From NCBI GenBank assembly GCA_026197015.1, contig JAPHRB010000030.1, positions 1 through 12,771 on the forward strand: a DNA stretch of 12,771 nucleotides, given 5' to 3'. Made by a program: the position numbers and the translations under genes. Under the pieces are notes generated by a model. The model did no database searches, was not told where the DNA came from, and was given only the letters and a program-made list of their open reading frames with translations. Shown in pieces: positions 1 through 6,815 of this stretch. The first letter of the stretch is position 1; the number at the start of each line of letters is the position of its first letter. This stretch comes from Gammaproteobacteria bacterium. GTDB taxonomy: Bacteria; Pseudomonadota; Gammaproteobacteria; SZUA-229.

Positions 1-9
1 CGTGTATAA
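1..9 (+). CDS. rpsK: 30S ribosomal protein S11, last two codons (partial)
   Basis: The window opens with CGT GTA TAA, that is Arg-Val-stop, 15 bp ahead of the rpsD start. S11 proteins of gammaproteobacteria typically end in Lys-Arg-Arg-Val, and rpsK directly precedes rpsD in the alpha operon, so this is read as the rpsK 3' end. The call rests on context and two codons only. Confidence 0.7.
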   Translation, partial: RV

Positions 10-24
10 GGCTGGAGATTAGAA

Positions 25-648
25 GTGGCTCGTTATTTAGGTCCTAAGTGTAAATTAAGTCGTCGTGAAGGTGTTGATTTAGAACATAAATCAGGCGTTC
101 GTTCACTAGACAGCAAGTGCAAACTTGAACAAAAACCTGGCCAGCATGGTCCTGGTGCTCGTGGTCGTCTTACAGACTACGGTGTTCAGTTACGCGAAAA
201 ACAAAAATTACGTCGTATCTACGGTGTGCTTGAGAAGCAATTTGTAAATTACTACAAAAAAGCGGCTTCACGTAAAGGTTCTACGGGTGAAAACCTGCTG
301 GAATGTCTTGAGACACGTTTAGATAATGTTGTTTACCGCAGTGGTTTTGGTTCAACTCGTAATGAATCTCGCCAACTAATTAGTCATAAATCAATATTGG
401 TTAATGATGTAATTGTAAATATTCCATCTTATGTTGTTAAAGCTGACGATAAAGTTTCTGTTCGTGAAAAATCAAAGAAACAAATTCGTATTAAAGATTC
501 ATTAGAGCTAGCAAAGCAACGTGGTATAGCAGACTGGATTTCACTAGACGAAGGTAAGATGGAAGCAACATTTAAATCTGTACCTGAACGTAGCGAATTA
601 TCAGCTGATATAAATGAACAGCTCGTTGTTGAACTGTACTCTAAGTAA
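25..648 (+). CDS. rpsD: 30S ribosomal protein S4 (uS4)
   Basis: Primary 16S rRNA-binding protein that nucleates assembly of the 30S body. In E. coli it is also the translational repressor of the alpha operon. The 207-residue product opens with MARYLGPKCKLSRREG and carries the family hallmarks PGQHG (about residues 38-42), DYGVQLREKQ, NYYKKA and the S4 RNA-binding domain (about 95-160, with ETRLDNVVYR and SRQLISHKSILVN). It ends in SADINEQLVVELYSK, nearly as in E. coli (206 residues). The start is GTG, with GGAG at 14-17 as Shine-Dalgarno. rpsK lies 15 bp upstream and rpoA 15 bp downstream, so the genes are co-transcribed. Nothing unusual apart from the GTG start. Confidence 0.98.
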   Translation: MARYLGPKCKLSRREGVDLEHKSGVRSLDSKCKLEQKPGQHGPGARGRLTDYGVQLREKQKLRRIYGVLEKQFVNYYKKAASRKGSTGENLLECLETRLDNVVYRSGFGSTRNESRQLISHKSILVNDVIVNIPSYVVKADDKVSVREKSKKQIRIKDSLELAKQRGIADWISLDEGKMEATFKSVPERSELSADINEQLVVELYSK

Positions 649-663
649 AGGATACCTCACAGA

Positions 664-1662
664 ATGTCAGGCAAATCTGAAGAACTACTAACACCTCGTA
701 ATATTGATGTACATCAGTATAACGATACTCATGCGAAAATTGTACTTGAGCCATTAGAAAGAGGCTTTGGTCATACGTTAGGTAATGCACTACGTCGTAT
801 TCTGTTATCTTCAATAGAAGGTGCGGCAATCGTAGAAGCTGAAATAGATGGCGTTTTACATGAATACAGCTCAATCGAAGGTGTTCAGGAAGATGTGCTT
901 GATATTCTGCTGAACCTGAAGGGCGTTGCAATAATGATGCACGAGAAATCGGAAACATTATTAACGCTTAAAAAATCAGGACCAGGTGTTGTAACAGCCG
1001 GTGATATCGCAACAGATCATGATGTTGAAATTGTTAATCCTGATCATGTTATTGCAAATATCACAGGTAAAGTTGACCTGAACATGACTTTAAAAATCAC
1101 TAAAGGCCGTGGTTATGTTCCAGCTACACAGCGTAAAGCTGCAGAAGGCGCGGAAACAACTTCAATTGGCGCATTAGCGATTGATGCTTCATTTAGCCCT
1201 ATTCTACGAGTTAATTACACAGTAGAAAGTGCGCGTGTAGAGCAACGTACAAATCTGGACAAACTGATTCTTGATGTAGAAACCAATGGAACAGTAGATC
1301 CTGAAGAAACAATTCGCGTAGCGGCAACTGTATTACAGAAGCAGTTATCAGCATTCGTTAATCTTCAGAGCATTGAAGAAGCAGAGCAGCAAGATGAAGA
1401 GGAAGAAATCGATCCTATTCTATTACGCCCTGTAGATGATTTAGAGTTAACTGTTCGTTCAGCGAACTGCTTAAAAGCAGAAAACATCTATTACATCGGT
1501 GATTTAATTCAACGTACAGAAGTAGAGTTACTTAAAACTCCAAATCTGGGTAAAAAATCACTGACTGAAATCAAAGACGTTCTGGCATCTCATGGCTTGT
1601 CACTTGGTGCACGCCTTGAAAACTGGCCACCAGCGTCTATTCGTGAAAAACAAGCAAGCTAA
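664..1662 (+). CDS. rpoA: DNA-directed RNA polymerase subunit alpha
   Basis: Alpha subunit of RNA polymerase. It dimerises to scaffold beta and beta', and its C-terminal domain contacts UP-element DNA and activators. The 332-residue product has the N-terminal dimerisation domain (about 1-235; LERGFGHTLGNALRRILLSS near 31-50), an acidic linker rich in Glu and Asp (about 236-250), and the C-terminal helix-hairpin-helix domain. The DNA-binding segment VRSANCLKAENIYYIGDL contains the arginine equivalent to E. coli Arg265. The 3-residue length difference from E. coli (329) is accounted for by the tail after NWPPASI. The best Shine-Dalgarno, AAAGGA, overlaps the rpsD stop about 11 nt upstream of the ATG, a rather long spacing that suggests translational coupling to rpsD. 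Confidence 0.98.
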   Translation: MSGKSEELLTPRNIDVHQYNDTHAKIVLEPLERGFGHTLGNALRRILLSSIEGAAIVEAEIDGVLHEYSSIEGVQEDVLDILLNLKGVAIMMHEKSETLLTLKKSGPGVVTAGDIATDHDVEIVNPDHVIANITGKVDLNMTLKITKGRGYVPATQRKAAEGAETTSIGALAIDASFSPILRVNYTVESARVEQRTNLDKLILDVETNGTVDPEETIRVAATVLQKQLSAFVNLQSIEEAEQQDEEEEIDPILLRPVDDLELTVRSANCLKAENIYYIGDLIQRTEVELLKTPNLGKKSLTEIKDVLASHGLSLGARLENWPPASIREKQAS

Positions 1663-1709
1663 TTATTAATTAGTTTAAATTGCAGAGAATCTGTTTAAGG
1701 TAAAAGAAA

Positions 1710-2099
1710 ATGCGTCATCGTCATTCAGGTCGTCAACTAAATAGAAACAGTAGCCATCGTAAAGCTATGTTTCAAAACATGGTTAATTCATTATTCAAAC
1801 ACGAATTAATTAAAACTACTTTGCCAAAAGCAAAAGAGTTACGCCGTTTTGCTGAGCCTTTGATTACATTAGGTAAAGAAGATAGTGTTGCTAACCGTCG
1901 TTTAGCATTCAGCAGAATGCGTGATAAAGATATGGTCGGTAAACTGTTTACAGATTTATCGCCACGTTATAAAGAGCGTCCTGGTGGATACTTACGTATT
2001 ATGAAGTGCGGTTTCCGTGCTGGTGATGCTGCGCCAATGGCTTATGTAGAATTGGTTGATCGCCCGGAACTCGCTGAAGATGCTGTTGAAGTAGAATAA
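1710..2099 (+). CDS. rplQ: 50S ribosomal protein L17 (bL17)
   Basis: Large-subunit ribosomal protein and last gene of the alpha operon. The 129-residue product (E. coli 127) carries the family N-terminus MRHRHSGRQLNRNSSHRKAM, the core LPKAKELRRFAEPLITL and SVANRRLAFSRMRD, and the C-terminal block GGYLRIMKCGFRAGDAAPMAYVELVDR. The tail is short and acidic. AAGG at 1697-1700 serves as Shine-Dalgarno, with 9 nt to the ATG. It follows rpoA by 47 bp and is followed by a strong terminator. Nothing unusual. Confidence 0.98.
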   Translation: MRHRHSGRQLNRNSSHRKAMFQNMVNSLFKHELIKTTLPKAKELRRFAEPLITLGKEDSVANRRLAFSRMRDKDMVGKLFTDLSPRYKERPGGYLRIMKCGFRAGDAAPMAYVELVDRPELAEDAVEVE

Positions 2100-2116
2100 C
2101 TTTAAATGCATTAAAT

Positions 2117-2146
2117 AAAAAAGCCGGACTTAGTTCCGGCTTTTTT
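2117..2146. terminator. Bidirectional rho-independent terminator, rplQ / lipoprotein gene
   Basis: The stem GCCGGA (2123-2128) pairs with TCCGGC (2135-2140) across a 6-nt loop. Six A's precede the stem and six T's follow it, so the A/T tracts extend the helix and give a U-run on both strands. It lies between convergent rplQ (+) and the lipoprotein gene (-) and can end both transcripts. Confidence 0.93.
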
Positions 2147-2180
2147 GTGTGTGAAATAAATATTTAAATGGTTATATAAA

Positions 2181-2714
2181 TTAATCTGCTATTTTTAACG
2201 TTAGTATGTCACCTAATGATCTACGTATTTCACGAATGCTTAAATGCCTGTTTTCGTATAAAGAATCCCACTGAATGCATTCCAGGGTTCTAACATCAGG
2301 CTCCATGGAAGAGCTTAAAAAATAGTAAGTAACGAGACCTGTTATTAATGGGCCACGAGAGCTTACTGAGATATCATTAGATGCAAATTGAATATAACCT
2401 TGTGCATATTCTTCATCATCAATAACCTTATGGATGCTAAAAGTAGTTGGAGAAATCACCCTGTCTTTATCTAATATGGTATTCACCGTTAAGCTGCAGT
2501 GTGGGTAGTAAATATTTAAACTGCTTTCAACTATAACTTCACCATTCTGAAAAAATGTTCGTCCCAGATTTGCGCGAATGGTTATGTTCTGATTAAGAGT
2601 TAATGTAGAGCCAGGTGGAACTGAGTATAAGTAAGAATCTTCATCTTTGATGACTTCATTAGAGCATGATGTGATTGTTAGTAAGAAAAGTATAGCTAAA
2701 TTTATATATTTCAT
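2181..2714 (-). CDS. Small lipoprotein of unknown function
   Basis: 177-residue protein whose family I cannot assign with certainty. It has a Lys-containing n-region, a hydrophobic stretch (about residues 4-16) and a lipobox Ile-Thr-Ser-Cys with Cys17 as the expected lipidation site, so it should be exported by Sec, processed by signal peptidase II and anchored in a membrane. The residue after Cys is Ser, not Asp, which in the E. coli sorting rule favours outer-membrane targeting. The mature part looks beta-rich, with alternating hydrophobics and the segments SVPPGSTLTLNQNITI and NIYYPHCSLTV; the second contains one further Cys. The C-terminus is charged and probably helical (ENRHLSIREIRRSLGDI). 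AGGAG lies about 8 nt upstream of the ATG. It is convergent with rplQ and downstream of uvrA on the same strand, but separated from uvrA by the inverted-repeat element, so co-transcription is uncertain. Confidence 0.8.
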   Translation of the reverse strand: MKYINLAILFLLTITSCSNEVIKDEDSYLYSVPPGSTLTLNQNITIRANLGRTFFQNGEVIVESSLNIYYPHCSLTVNTILDKDRVISPTTFSIHKVIDDEEYAQGYIQFASNDISVSSRGPLITGLVTYYFLSSSMEPDVRTLECIQWDSLYENRHLSIREIRRSLGDILTLKIAD

Positions 2715-2773
2715 CTGGTCTGCTCCTGATATTAAATTTCGATCTAAGTTACATTGCTATTGCTTTTGATTGT

Positions 2774-2912
2774 CAGGGAGAGTCCGCTGCTTTTTAGCGT
2801 CCTGTCCCATGTGGTAATTCCGATCAGATTGGCAGTGTCAGGAATCACTCCGTACAGCTCCTGGTGGAATAAATCAGGGGACAGAGCGCCAAAAAACGGC
2901 GGTCTTTCCCCG
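2774..2912. repeat. REPIN/MITE-like element: two inverted copies of a hairpin unit
   Basis: The left arm 2774-2811 and the reverse complement of the right arm 2875-2912 match at 29 of 38 positions by eye. Each arm is itself an imperfect hairpin with a 7-nt loop: 2776-2788 pairs with 2796-2808 (10 of 13), and 2877-2890 pairs with 2898-2911 (12 of 14). The units carry GGGA-type heads and related sequences such as GGGACAG. Similarity continues weakly inward, with ATTCC and CAG motifs on both sides. This architecture (two inverted palindromic units around a 60-bp centre) resembles REP doublets mobilised by RAYT transposases, or a small MITE. The region is richer in G and C than its flanks. I could not define a target-site duplication. 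Confidence 0.7.
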
Positions 2913-2971
2913 AGGGAGATGTTCCTAAACAGAGTACTTATTATAGTTAATTAAACGATTGAATTTTTGCT

Positions 2972-5836
2972 TCATTTAGTTTCTACTGCCCTGTTTTTTT
3001 TGTTCTTTTCTAATATTGGTTTCAAGTAGTGACCTGTAAATGATGATTCAATTTCACAAACATCTTCAGGCGTGCCTTGAGCTATGATTTCACCACCACC
3101 TGTTCCACCTTCAGGTCCAAGATCAATAATCCAGTCAGCTGTTTTTATAATATCTAAATTATGTTCAATAATAATAATAGTATTACCATGATCGCGTAAT
3201 CTTATAAGAACCTGTAATAACTGTTCTACATCATGAAAGTGCAATCCGGTAGTTGGTTCATCTAGAATGTAAATTGTATTGCCCGTATCTCGTTTAGACA
3301 GTTCGCGAGCGAGTTTTATGCGTTGAGCCTCTCCACCAGATAATGTCGTTGCTCTTTGACCAAGTGTTATGTATGAAAGCCCAACATCCATTAATGTCTG
3401 AAGTTTTCTATGGATCACCGGCACAGCTTTAAAGAAAACAACTGCATCTTCAATTGTCATCTCTAGTACTTCATTAATGCTTTTACCCTTGTATTTAATA
3501 TCAAGGGTTTCTCGATTGTAACGTTTACTTTTACAGACATCACAAGGTACATAAATATCAGGTAAAAAATGCATTTCTACTTTTATAACGCCATCACCCT
3601 GGCACGCTTCACATCGTCCGCCCTTAACATTAAAACTAAATCGACCTGGCTTATAACCACGCGACCGAGCCTCTTGTGTGCCTGAAAACAATTCACGAAT
3701 TGGCGTAAATAATCCGGTGTAAGTTGCAGGGTTAGATCGGGGTGTTCTTCCAATAGGTGCCTGATCAATATCAACAACTTTATCAAACTGATCTAAACCT
3801 TCGTGACTAATGTATTTTGCTGGAATAAGTGAGGATTTATTTATTTCACGGGCTAAAAGTCTATATAAAGTATCATTTATTAAGGTGGACTTACCAGAGC
3901 CGGATACACCTGTTACACAAGTCATTAAACCAAGGGGTATTTCAACATCAACCTGTTTTAAATTATTACTGCTTGCACCGCAAATTTTTAGAACTTGTCC
4001 AGTGTGCTGAATCCGCTTTTCGGGTATTTTTATTTCAAGAGCACCGCATAAATATTGCCCTGTTAATGAAGCTGGATTCGACATAACCTCTTTTGGTGTG
4101 CCTGCAGCCACAACATGACCGCCGTGTACGCCAGCACCTGGCCCAATATCAATAACGTAATCAGCATTTAAAATGGCATCTTCATCATGTTCAACAACAA
4201 TGACAGTGTTGCCCAGATCTCGCAAATGAACCAGCGTTGAAAGCAAACGATCGTTGTCTCGTTGATGTAATCCAATTGAGGGTTCATCGAGTATATACAT
4301 AACACCCACAAGGCCTGCACCAATCTGACTTGCTAATCTAATACGTTGAGCTTCGCCACCTGATAAGGTATCAGAGCTTCTGTCTAGAGATAAATAGTTC
4401 AAACCAACGTTTACCAGGAACTGCAAACGAGATGATATTTCTTTAACTATTTTTTCAGCAATTTCGCCTTTGTTACCTTCAAGTTCTAAAGACTGAAAAA
4501 AATTAAGGCATTCTAAAATTGATAAATGAGTAATATCAGGAAGCGTCTGGTTACTCACAAAAACATGTCGAGCGCCTTTGTTTAGTCTCCGTCCATTACA
4601 GCTTGGGCATGCACGGTCAGTAAAGTATTTGGTCATTTCATCACGTACAGCTGATGATTCTGTTTCTTTAAAGCGGCGCTGCATATTTGGAATGATACCC
4701 TCGAAAGGGTGAGTTTTAGTTTTCATAGCGCCCTTGGCTGAAGGGTAGCTAAAATCGATATCTTCTTCACCGCTGCCAAATAATATTATTTGCTGAATAC
4801 TTTCAGTTAACTCATTAAATGGGGTATCCAGTTCAAAACCGAAATGTTTTTCAAGGCTTTCCAACATTCCGTTATACCAGGCATTACGTCGATCCCAGCC
4901 TCGTACAGCACCACCGGGCAAACTTAAAGACGGATTATTAACCACAAGCACTGGATCTATATGTTGTATATGTCCGAGGCCATCACATTCGCCACATGCA
5001 CCAGCTGGGTTATTAAATGAGAATAAACGGGGCTCTAATTCACTTAAGCTATATCCACATTTAGGACATGCAAAACGAGATGAAAAAACGATATCTTCTT
5101 TAGATGAGTTAGCCTGTTCATCCATATAAGCAATACGAGCTATGCCATCTGTCAGATTCAGAGTTGTCTCGAAGGATTCGGCAAGGCGTAATTCTAAATC
5201 TTCACGCACTTTAAATCGATCAACCACCACTTCAATTGTGTGTTTAAAGTTCTTTTCTAATTGGGGGGCTTCGTCTATTTCAATAATCTTACCATCAATT
5301 CGCGCGCGAATAAAACCCTGTCGTTTTAAGTCTTCGAGCAGTTCTTTGTGCTCTCCCTTGCGATCTTGAACAATAGGCGCAAGTAACATTAATTTGGTTT
5401 CAGGTGGTAGCGCGATTACATGATCAACCATTTGTGAAATGGTTTGAGCCGCAAGTGCAACATCATGTTCGGGGCACTTTGGCGTGCCAGCTCTGGCAAA
5501 TAAGAGCCGCAAATAATCATAAATTTCTGTAACCGTACCAACAGTAGAGCGGGGGTTGTGTGACGTGGTTTTTTGTTCGATAGAAATAGCCGGTGAAAGC
5601 CCTTCAATATGATCTATGTCTGGTTTTTCCATTATAGATAAAAATTGGCGTGCATAAGCTGAAAGAGATTCTACATAGCGACGCTGACCTTCGGCAAAAA
5701 TAGTATCAAATGCTAAAGAGGATTTCCCAGAACCGGATAAGCCTGTAATAACAACCAGTTTATCCCTGGGTATATCCAGATCAATATTTTTCAGGTTATG
5801 TGTGCGTGCGCCGCGTATCTGTATCTCGGTAATCAT
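2972..5836 (-). CDS. uvrA: Excinuclease ABC subunit A
   Basis: Damage-recognition ATPase of nucleotide excision repair; it dimerises and loads UvrB on lesions. The protein is 954 residues from the chosen start (E. coli 940). In order it has Walker A GLSGSGKSS (32-40), the UvrB-binding and insertion region, a first zinc-binding module (CPKC ... CGEC, about 255-285), signature LSGGEAQRIRLASQ with Walker B YILDEPSIGLHQRD, a second Walker A GVSGSGKSTL, a second zinc module (CEAC ... CDVC, about 740-770), and a second signature and YILDEPTTGLHFHD. An ATG 45 bp further upstream (5881) is open, but its 15 extra residues lack a Shine-Dalgarno and family similarity, whereas MITEIQIRGARTHNLKNID matches the usual N-terminus. 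The tail after the last conserved block is basic. No LexA-type CTG-N10-CAG site is visible upstream. Confidence 0.96.
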   Translation of the reverse strand: MITEIQIRGARTHNLKNIDLDIPRDKLVVITGLSGSGKSSLAFDTIFAEGQRRYVESLSAYARQFLSIMEKPDIDHIEGLSPAISIEQKTTSHNPRSTVGTVTEIYDYLRLLFARAGTPKCPEHDVALAAQTISQMVDHVIALPPETKLMLLAPIVQDRKGEHKELLEDLKRQGFIRARIDGKIIEIDEAPQLEKNFKHTIEVVVDRFKVREDLELRLAESFETTLNLTDGIARIAYMDEQANSSKEDIVFSSRFACPKCGYSLSELEPRLFSFNNPAGACGECDGLGHIQHIDPVLVVNNPSLSLPGGAVRGWDRRNAWYNGMLESLEKHFGFELDTPFNELTESIQQIILFGSGEEDIDFSYPSAKGAMKTKTHPFEGIIPNMQRRFKETESSAVRDEMTKYFTDRACPSCNGRRLNKGARHVFVSNQTLPDITHLSILECLNFFQSLELEGNKGEIAEKIVKEISSRLQFLVNVGLNYLSLDRSSDTLSGGEAQRIRLASQIGAGLVGVMYILDEPSIGLHQRDNDRLLSTLVHLRDLGNTVIVVEHDEDAILNADYVIDIGPGAGVHGGHVVAAGTPKEVMSNPASLTGQYLCGALEIKIPEKRIQHTGQVLKICGASSNNLKQVDVEIPLGLMTCVTGVSGSGKSTLINDTLYRLLAREINKSSLIPAKYISHEGLDQFDKVVDIDQAPIGRTPRSNPATYTGLFTPIRELFSGTQEARSRGYKPGRFSFNVKGGRCEACQGDGVIKVEMHFLPDIYVPCDVCKSKRYNRETLDIKYKGKSINEVLEMTIEDAVVFFKAVPVIHRKLQTLMDVGLSYITLGQRATTLSGGEAQRIKLARELSKRDTGNTIYILDEPTTGLHFHDVEQLLQVLIRLRDHGNTIIIIEHNLDIIKTADWIIDLGPEGGTGGGEIIAQGTPEDVCEIESSFTGHYLKPILEKNKKNRAVETK

Positions 5837-6028
5837 GAAAGCTAAGGCCGTTTTATATGCTGCAAGGTAACGAGCTAGCATAACATATTCTGTGATATTA
5901 GCGGGCTCAGTCTGTGTAAATTTAACTATAGGGTTATGTGTCTGGTTAGCTTTAAATGTTACTTAAACGGCTTTGTAATGGTGAAAAAATTTTAATGAAA
6001 AGTTAGAAAATCACTTATAGGTGGGCTT

Positions 6029-6042
6029 TTGACCTATGTCAA
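6029..6042 (+). promoter_or_regulatory. FNR/ANR-type binding site (perfect dyad)
   Basis: TTGAC-CTAT-GTCAA is a perfect 5+5 bp inverted repeat with a 4-bp spacer. It matches the FNR/ANR/DNR family half-site arrangement (consensus TTGAT-N4-ATCAA, with TTGAC and GTCAA halves common). Its centre (6035.5) lies about 40 bp upstream of the start point expected for the hexamer TACAGT at 6064-6069, the class II activator position. The likely target is the sulfur-globule-type gene downstream, though uvrA is divergent. Which family member binds cannot be told from the site. Confidence 0.65.
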
Positions 6043-6063
6043 TCACTAAAAATATAAACGTAC

Positions 6064-6077
6064 TACAGTATATATAA
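6064..6077 (+). promoter_or_regulatory. Candidate -10 region for the sulfur-globule-type gene
   Basis: TACAGT (6064-6069) followed by alternating TATATATAA (6069-6077) offers overlapping -10-like hexamers. No good -35 is present, as expected if an FNR-type activator at 6029-6042 replaces it. The transcript would have a leader of about 110 nt. Confidence 0.4.
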
Positions 6078-6188
6078 CAGATGTATACTTAACATAGAGC
6101 CTGTTTGCTCAGGTTAGGATTAGAACTAAACTTATAGTCATTGATATCTGTTGTATTAATTATTAATCGATAAAATGAGGAAAAGCGC

Positions 6189-6617
6189 ATGAAGAAACTA
6201 AAACTATTTACAATTGCAGCGGCATTAACCATCGCTTCAACTACAGCAAGTGCCTGGTGGGGCCCGTTCGGTAACAATGGTTATAATAATGGTTACAATA
6301 ATTACAATAATAATTATAACGGTTATAACGACGGATACGGAAGTGGCCTCGGTGACATGATGGGTGATGGTAATTTTGGCTTTAATATGAGTGGCAGTGG
6401 TCGGGGTAGTGGCCAGGGTTACGGTAATGGTTATAACGGTTATAATGGGCGTAATAATTATAATGGTTATAACGGTTATAATGGCTACAATGGTTATGCA
6501 CCTTATGGTTATGGATATGGCCCGGGACCTTATGGTCGCCCTGCACCTTATGGTTACGCACCAGCGCCTTATGGCTATGCTCCCGCTCCCGTAGCCCCAG
6601 CGCCTGCTGCGCCTTAG
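6189..6617 (+). CDS. Sulfur globule protein (Sgp-like envelope protein)
   Basis: 142-residue secreted structural protein. A Sec signal peptide (Lys-rich start, hydrophobic core 6-16, Ala-Ser-Ala at 20-22) is followed by the mature start WWGP. The mature 120 residues are low-complexity: Asn-Gly-Tyr repeats (about 29-50), a Gly/Met/Asp segment GLGDMMGDGNFGFNMSGSGRG (53-73), more Asn-Gly-Tyr repeats (79-103), then Pro/Ala/Tyr/Gly repeats such as APYGYAPAPYGYAPAP to the C-terminus. There is no Cys. This composition, the Trp-Trp-Gly-Pro mature start and the central GDGNFGFNMSG-type block fit the sulfur globule proteins of Chromatiaceae (SgpA/SgpB type), which coat sulfur deposits in the periplasm; this is my recollection of the family, not a search. 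TGAGGA at 6176-6181 is the Shine-Dalgarno. It is monocistronic, with its own terminator and probably FNR-type control. Another Gly/Tyr-rich secreted protein remains possible. Confidence 0.8.
   Translation: MKKLKLFTIAAALTIASTTASAWWGPFGNNGYNNGYNNYNNNYNGYNDGYGSGLGDMMGDGNFGFNMSGSGRGSGQGYGNGYNGYNGRNNYNGYNGYNGYNGYAPYGYGYGPGPYGRPAPYGYAPAPYGYAPAPVAPAPAAP
6418..6500 (+). repeat. In-frame 9-bp repeats coding Asn-Gly-Tyr
   Basis: Degenerate tandem 9-mers of the form GGTTATAAC / GGTTATAAT run through the middle of the sulfur-globule-type gene, broken once by an Arg-Asn-Asn stretch. Several units are nearly identical at DNA level, so copy number could vary by replication slippage without a frameshift. 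Confidence 0.75.
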
Positions 6618-6647
6618 AAAGTAGTACCGGGTATTTTAAATACTCTG

Positions 6648-6678
6648 AAGCTGACCTCTAACAGGTCAGCTTTTTTTT
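6648..6678 (+). terminator. Rho-independent terminator after sulfur-globule-type gene
   Basis: A perfect 10-bp stem AAGCTGACCT (6648-6657) / AGGTCAGCTT (6663-6672) with a 5-nt loop ends in a run of eight T's (6671-6678). It lies 31 bp after the stop codon. Confidence 0.95.
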
Positions 6679-6742
6679 GGTAAAAATTAAGTATTTCGCC
6701 TGTTTTTTTACAACTGATGTCATTAAAAGGCTGTGACCTCGA

Positions 6743-6773
6743 TGACAACAAGAGTGCGTTTTTAAGGTATGAT
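6743..6773 (+). promoter_or_regulatory. Candidate promoter of the YajR-like gene
   Basis: TATGAT at 6768-6773 is a good -10 hexamer. The -35 side is weak, the nearest candidate being TGACAA or GACAAC around 6743-6749 at 18-19 bp spacing. It lies between the upstream terminator and the start at 6816, where a promoter is needed. Confidence 0.4.
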
Positions 6774-6815
6774 ATCGGCTTTTAAATAATCGAAATTCGG
6801 GATTTGTAGACGTTA

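Larger units (their letters stand above)
5837..6188. other. Divergent intergenic region, uvrA / sulfur-globule-type gene
   Basis: A 352-bp AT-rich stretch between divergent uvrA (-) and the sulfur-globule-type gene (+). It holds the FNR/CRP-family dyad (6029-6042), an A/T-rich promoter-like segment (6064-6077) and the Shine-Dalgarno GAGG (6177-6180) for the rightward gene. The uvrA side (5837-5950) shows only weak hexamers on the minus strand and no LexA box. I see no RNA gene. Confidence 0.6.

Noticed and set aside
2898..2911. Intrinsic terminator for uvrA formed by the right hairpin of the repeat element
   Set aside because: On the minus strand the T-run lies in the loop, not after the stem, so it is not a canonical terminator; an effect on the transcript end is possible but not shown.
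2754..2954. 66-codon plus-strand reading frame between the lipoprotein gene and uvrA
   Set aside because: It lies across the inverted-repeat element, has no Shine-Dalgarno and no recognisable motif; the opposite strand is also open here, which fits a GC-richer repeat and not a gene.
3583..4086. Several reading frames on both strands inside uvrA
   Set aside because: They overlap conserved UvrA motifs in other frames, lack ribosome sites and show no domain features.
5837..5881. Upstream ATG giving UvrA 15 extra residues
   Set aside because: No ribosome site precedes it, and the extra residues do not resemble UvrA N-termini, whereas the ATG at 5836 gives the usual start of the family.
6418..6500. 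CRISPR-like repeat array
   Set aside because: The 9-bp units are contiguous, in frame and encode Asn-Gly-Tyr; there are no spacers.
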